Positions 62,205-64,000 of a stretch of DNA of 64,000 nucleotides are shown in pieces. A model generated the notes under the pieces. It was not told the DNA's origin, did not search any database, and saw only the letters and a list, made by a program, of their open reading frames with translations. Both the position numbers and the translations under genes were made by a program. The stretch lies in NCBI GenBank assembly GCA_947446635.1, contig CANFHF010000005.1:1-64000 (forward strand), written 5' to 3'. How positions within the stretch are numbered: position 1 is the stretch's first letter; every line of letters begins with the position of its first letter. Origin of the DNA: Flavobacteriaceae bacterium. GTDB lineage: Bacteria > Bacteroidota > Bacteroidia > Flavobacteriales > Flavobacteriaceae.

Positions 62205-63836
62205 TTGAATAAATCACTTTTTTTCATACATTTTTGGTTGACAATTCTAAGTTTTAATACGATTTTGGCACAAGCACCTAAAAAAATCATAATTGAACAT
62301 TCTGATTTTGCCGACGTGAATCAATTTGAAGCTCCCGATGCATTTTTGCTAACCGGAAAGGTACGTGTCAATCACGAGGGCGTAATTTTGACTTGCAACA
62401 AAGCATATTATTTTCAAAAAGAAAATTACATCAAAGCCTTTGGTAATGTACAGTTGGTTCAAGGCGATACCTTATATTTAAATAGTAAATATGCCGAATA
62501 TAATGGTAATACAAAACAGGCTTTTGCAACTGGAAACGCCGAAATGCGTTCGCCCGAATCGACTATGGTTACAGATACTATTAACTTCAACCGAAACACG
62601 CAAGAAGTTTACTACAACTCAAATGGCACAATTACCAATAGAGAAAACACACTGAAAAGTAAGTCCGGAAAATACTTTGTTATCGAAAAAAAGTATCAAT
62701 TTATGACCGCAGTAACGCTCTCAAACCCTAAATATGTTATCAAGTCAAATCACCTAGATTACTATAGTAATTCTGGGCATTCGTATCTTTTTGGCCCTTC
62801 AACCATAACTAGTAAAGTCAATTTTATTTATACTGAAAAAGGGTTTTATGACACCAAAAAAAATGTTGCGCATTTTCTACGGAAATCGTATATCAAGTAC
62901 AAGGACCGCTTGATAGAAGGTGACAGTCTTTATTATAATCGAAATAAAGAATTTGCTTCTGCAACACGAAATGTAAAAATAACTGATTCAATTAATCGTG
63001 GGATCATCAAAGGACATTATGCTGAAATTTATAAAAACAAGGATTCGTTGTTTGTAACTAAAAGGGCTGTCGCTGTGAATTTTGTCGAAAACGATTCGGT
63101 TTATATTCACGGAAAAAAAATGATGGTTACAGGCAAAGAAGGTAATCGTATTATACGCGCGTTTAATAATGTTCGTTTTTATAAAACGAATATGAGCGGA
63201 AAATGTGATTCCATTTATTCTAGTTCAAAATTAGCCCTGACAAAATTGATAGGAAAACCAATCCTTTGGAACGGAGAAAACCAAATTACCGGAGACGTGA
63301 TACATCTAATTGGCAACAATGCAACTCGAGAATTGGATTCGCTCAAAGTACTCAACAATACTTTTCTAGTTTCTAAAGACACGCTGGGAAAGGGATATAA
63401 TCAGGTGAAAGGAATGAATCTTTTTGGAAAATTCATTGAAGGGAAACTCCACGATGTAGATATAATAAAAAACACCGAAGTCATTTATTACATGCGAAAT
63501 GATGCTAAAGAACTCATCGGTATCAACAAGAGCGTCAGCAGTAAAATCAATCTTATTATAGAAAAAAACGCCATAGAAACTATTACCTTTTTCAACCAAG
63601 TCAATGGTGATATCTATCCCGAAAAAGACTTACCTGAAAACGCCCGGAAACTGAGTGGTCTAGTCTGGCGTGGTGAGGAACGGATAAAATCGAAAGACGG
63701 TATTTTTCCTGACGAAGAAAATACAGAAAACGACAAACTAGTTCAGCAAGGTAAAAAGGAAAATACCAAAGAAAATGTTCCGATGAAAATCAGAAAAGAA
63801 ACATTGAATTACGACAAGAAGAAGAAAAAGATTTAA
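62205..63836 (+). CDS. OstA/LptA-like outer membrane transport protein
   Basis: This 543-residue protein starts at TTG, and a signal peptide (about 1-22, ending LAQ) supports that start. The rest is a string of short beta-strand repeats of the OstA (LptA) type, such as LTGKVRVNHEGVILTCNKAYYFQKE and KAFGNVQLVQGDTLYLNSKYAEY. LptA and LptD proteins form the periplasmic bridge for lipopolysaccharide. This is the long Bacteroidota form with a lysine-rich C-terminus. A TAAATTTG element (62181-62188) is a likely -7 box. Confidence 0.87.
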   Translation: MNKSLFFIHFWLTILSFNTILAQAPKKIIIEHSDFADVNQFEAPDAFLLTGKVRVNHEGVILTCNKAYYFQKENYIKAFGNVQLVQGDTLYLNSKYAEYNGNTKQAFATGNAEMRSPESTMVTDTINFNRNTQEVYYNSNGTITNRENTLKSKSGKYFVIEKKYQFMTAVTLSNPKYVIKSNHLDYYSNSGHSYLFGPSTITSKVNFIYTEKGFYDTKKNVAHFLRKSYIKYKDRLIEGDSLYYNRNKEFASATRNVKITDSINRGIIKGHYAEIYKNKDSLFVTKRAVAVNFVENDSVYIHGKKMMVTGKEGNRIIRAFNNVRFYKTNMSGKCDSIYSSSKLALTKLIGKPILWNGENQITGDVIHLIGNNATRELDSLKVLNNTFLVSKDTLGKGYNQVKGMNLFGKFIEGKLHDVDIIKNTEVIYYMRNDAKELIGINKSVSSKINLIIEKNAIETITFFNQVNGDIYPEKDLPENARKLSGLVWRGEERIKSKDGIFPDEENTENDKLVQQGKKENTKENVPMKIRKETLNYDKKKKKI

Positions 63837-63890
63837 GATTGAGAAATAACGATTTTTGATTGTAGATTTGAACATCGTTATTTCTCAATC
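63837..63890. repeat. 17-bp perfect inverted repeat after the OstA-like gene
   Basis: GATTGAGAAATAACGAT (63837-63853) and ATCGTTATTTCTCAATC (63874-63890) are separated by 20 bp. Neither strand has a clean T-run after it, so a simple intrinsic terminator is unlikely. It begins right at the stop codon of the OstA-like gene. Confidence 0.8.
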
Positions 63891-63910
63891 AAAAACATTA
63901 AAAAAATACT

Positions 63911-64000
63911 TTGAATAACGATTTCATAAAATACCAAGCCCAAACCTCTCCCTATCCTTTAGGAATGGAAGTTTCGTATGCTCGAGGTTCTTATATTTTC
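63911..64000 (+). CDS. class III aminotransferase, N-terminus (partial)
   Basis: Thirty codons from a TTG start read MNNDFIKYQAQTSPYPLGME followed by VSYARGSYIF, then the window ends. This resembles the N-terminus of the acetylornithine/ornithine-type class III PLP-dependent aminotransferases of Bacteroidota, in which the segment before the first conserved glycine is similar. The catalytic Lys is outside the window, so the assignment rests on a short region. Confidence 0.65.
   Translation, partial: MNNDFIKYQAQTSPYPLGMEVSYARGSYIF

Overview
The window looks like a chromosomal segment of a Flavobacterium-like member of the Flavobacteriaceae (Bacteroidota). It is AT-rich and gene-dense, start codons usually lack a Shine-Dalgarno sequence, and several upstream regions carry the Bacteroidota promoter motif TTTG/TTG-N18-23-TAnnTTTG. 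The gene complement fits: MsrB-MsrA lipoprotein, OstA-like protein, Psd-family protein, GapN, and DUF2805. I assign the genus from general knowledge of these families, not from a search. I see no insertion sequence, prophage, CRISPR array, rRNA operon or defence island. Almost everything is core metabolism and cell maintenance.

Layout. 1-5 kb: end of gap, lpxK, Nif3-like protein, a coiled-coil protein related to zinc-ribbon proteins, an alpha/beta hydrolase, rluF. 5-11.5 kb (minus): folD, ffh, argS, a FabH-like synthase and an ABC ATPase. 11.7-18.7 kb: htpG, DUF2805, tRNA-Thr, then a minus-strand run idi-queD-bcp-manA, then msrBA. 18.9-24.5 kb: DEAD-box helicase, yifB, dipeptide epimerase, amt. 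24.8-33.4 kb (minus): pabB-tilS-dsbD, lpdA, gapN, rhodanese. 33.7-35.5 kb: marR, nitroreductase, yceI. 35.5-43.6 kb: a complete tryptophan operon with an attenuator. 43.7-47.7 kb: TolC-EmrA-EmrB-type efflux genes. 47.7-64 kb: yaaA, rluD-like and PASTA genes, ddl, coaD, yjdM, DbpA-like helicase, Nudix, pyrE, birA, rsfS, ftsH, a LUD-cdsA-psd-acbP-sod run, an OstA-like gene and the start of a class III aminotransferase.

The most informative region is the trp operon. A short leader ORF with three consecutive Trp codons is followed by mutually exclusive antiterminator and terminator pairings, so ribosome-mediated attenuation can be read directly. The order is trpE-trpG-[c-type cytochrome lipoprotein]-trpD-trpC-trpF-trpB-[gamma-glutamylcyclotransferase-like]-trpA, so two unrelated genes sit inside the operon.

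Other points of interest: a GC-rich in-frame insertion in ArgS, a heptanucleotide tandem repeat inside pabB, pyrE and a divergent Nudix gene only 7 bp apart with pyrE possibly leaderless, an operator array in front of marR, and a zinc-ribbon-family protein without its zinc cysteines. I did not find a convincing new multi-gene system. The best leads are the leader RNA and the two extra genes in the trp operon.
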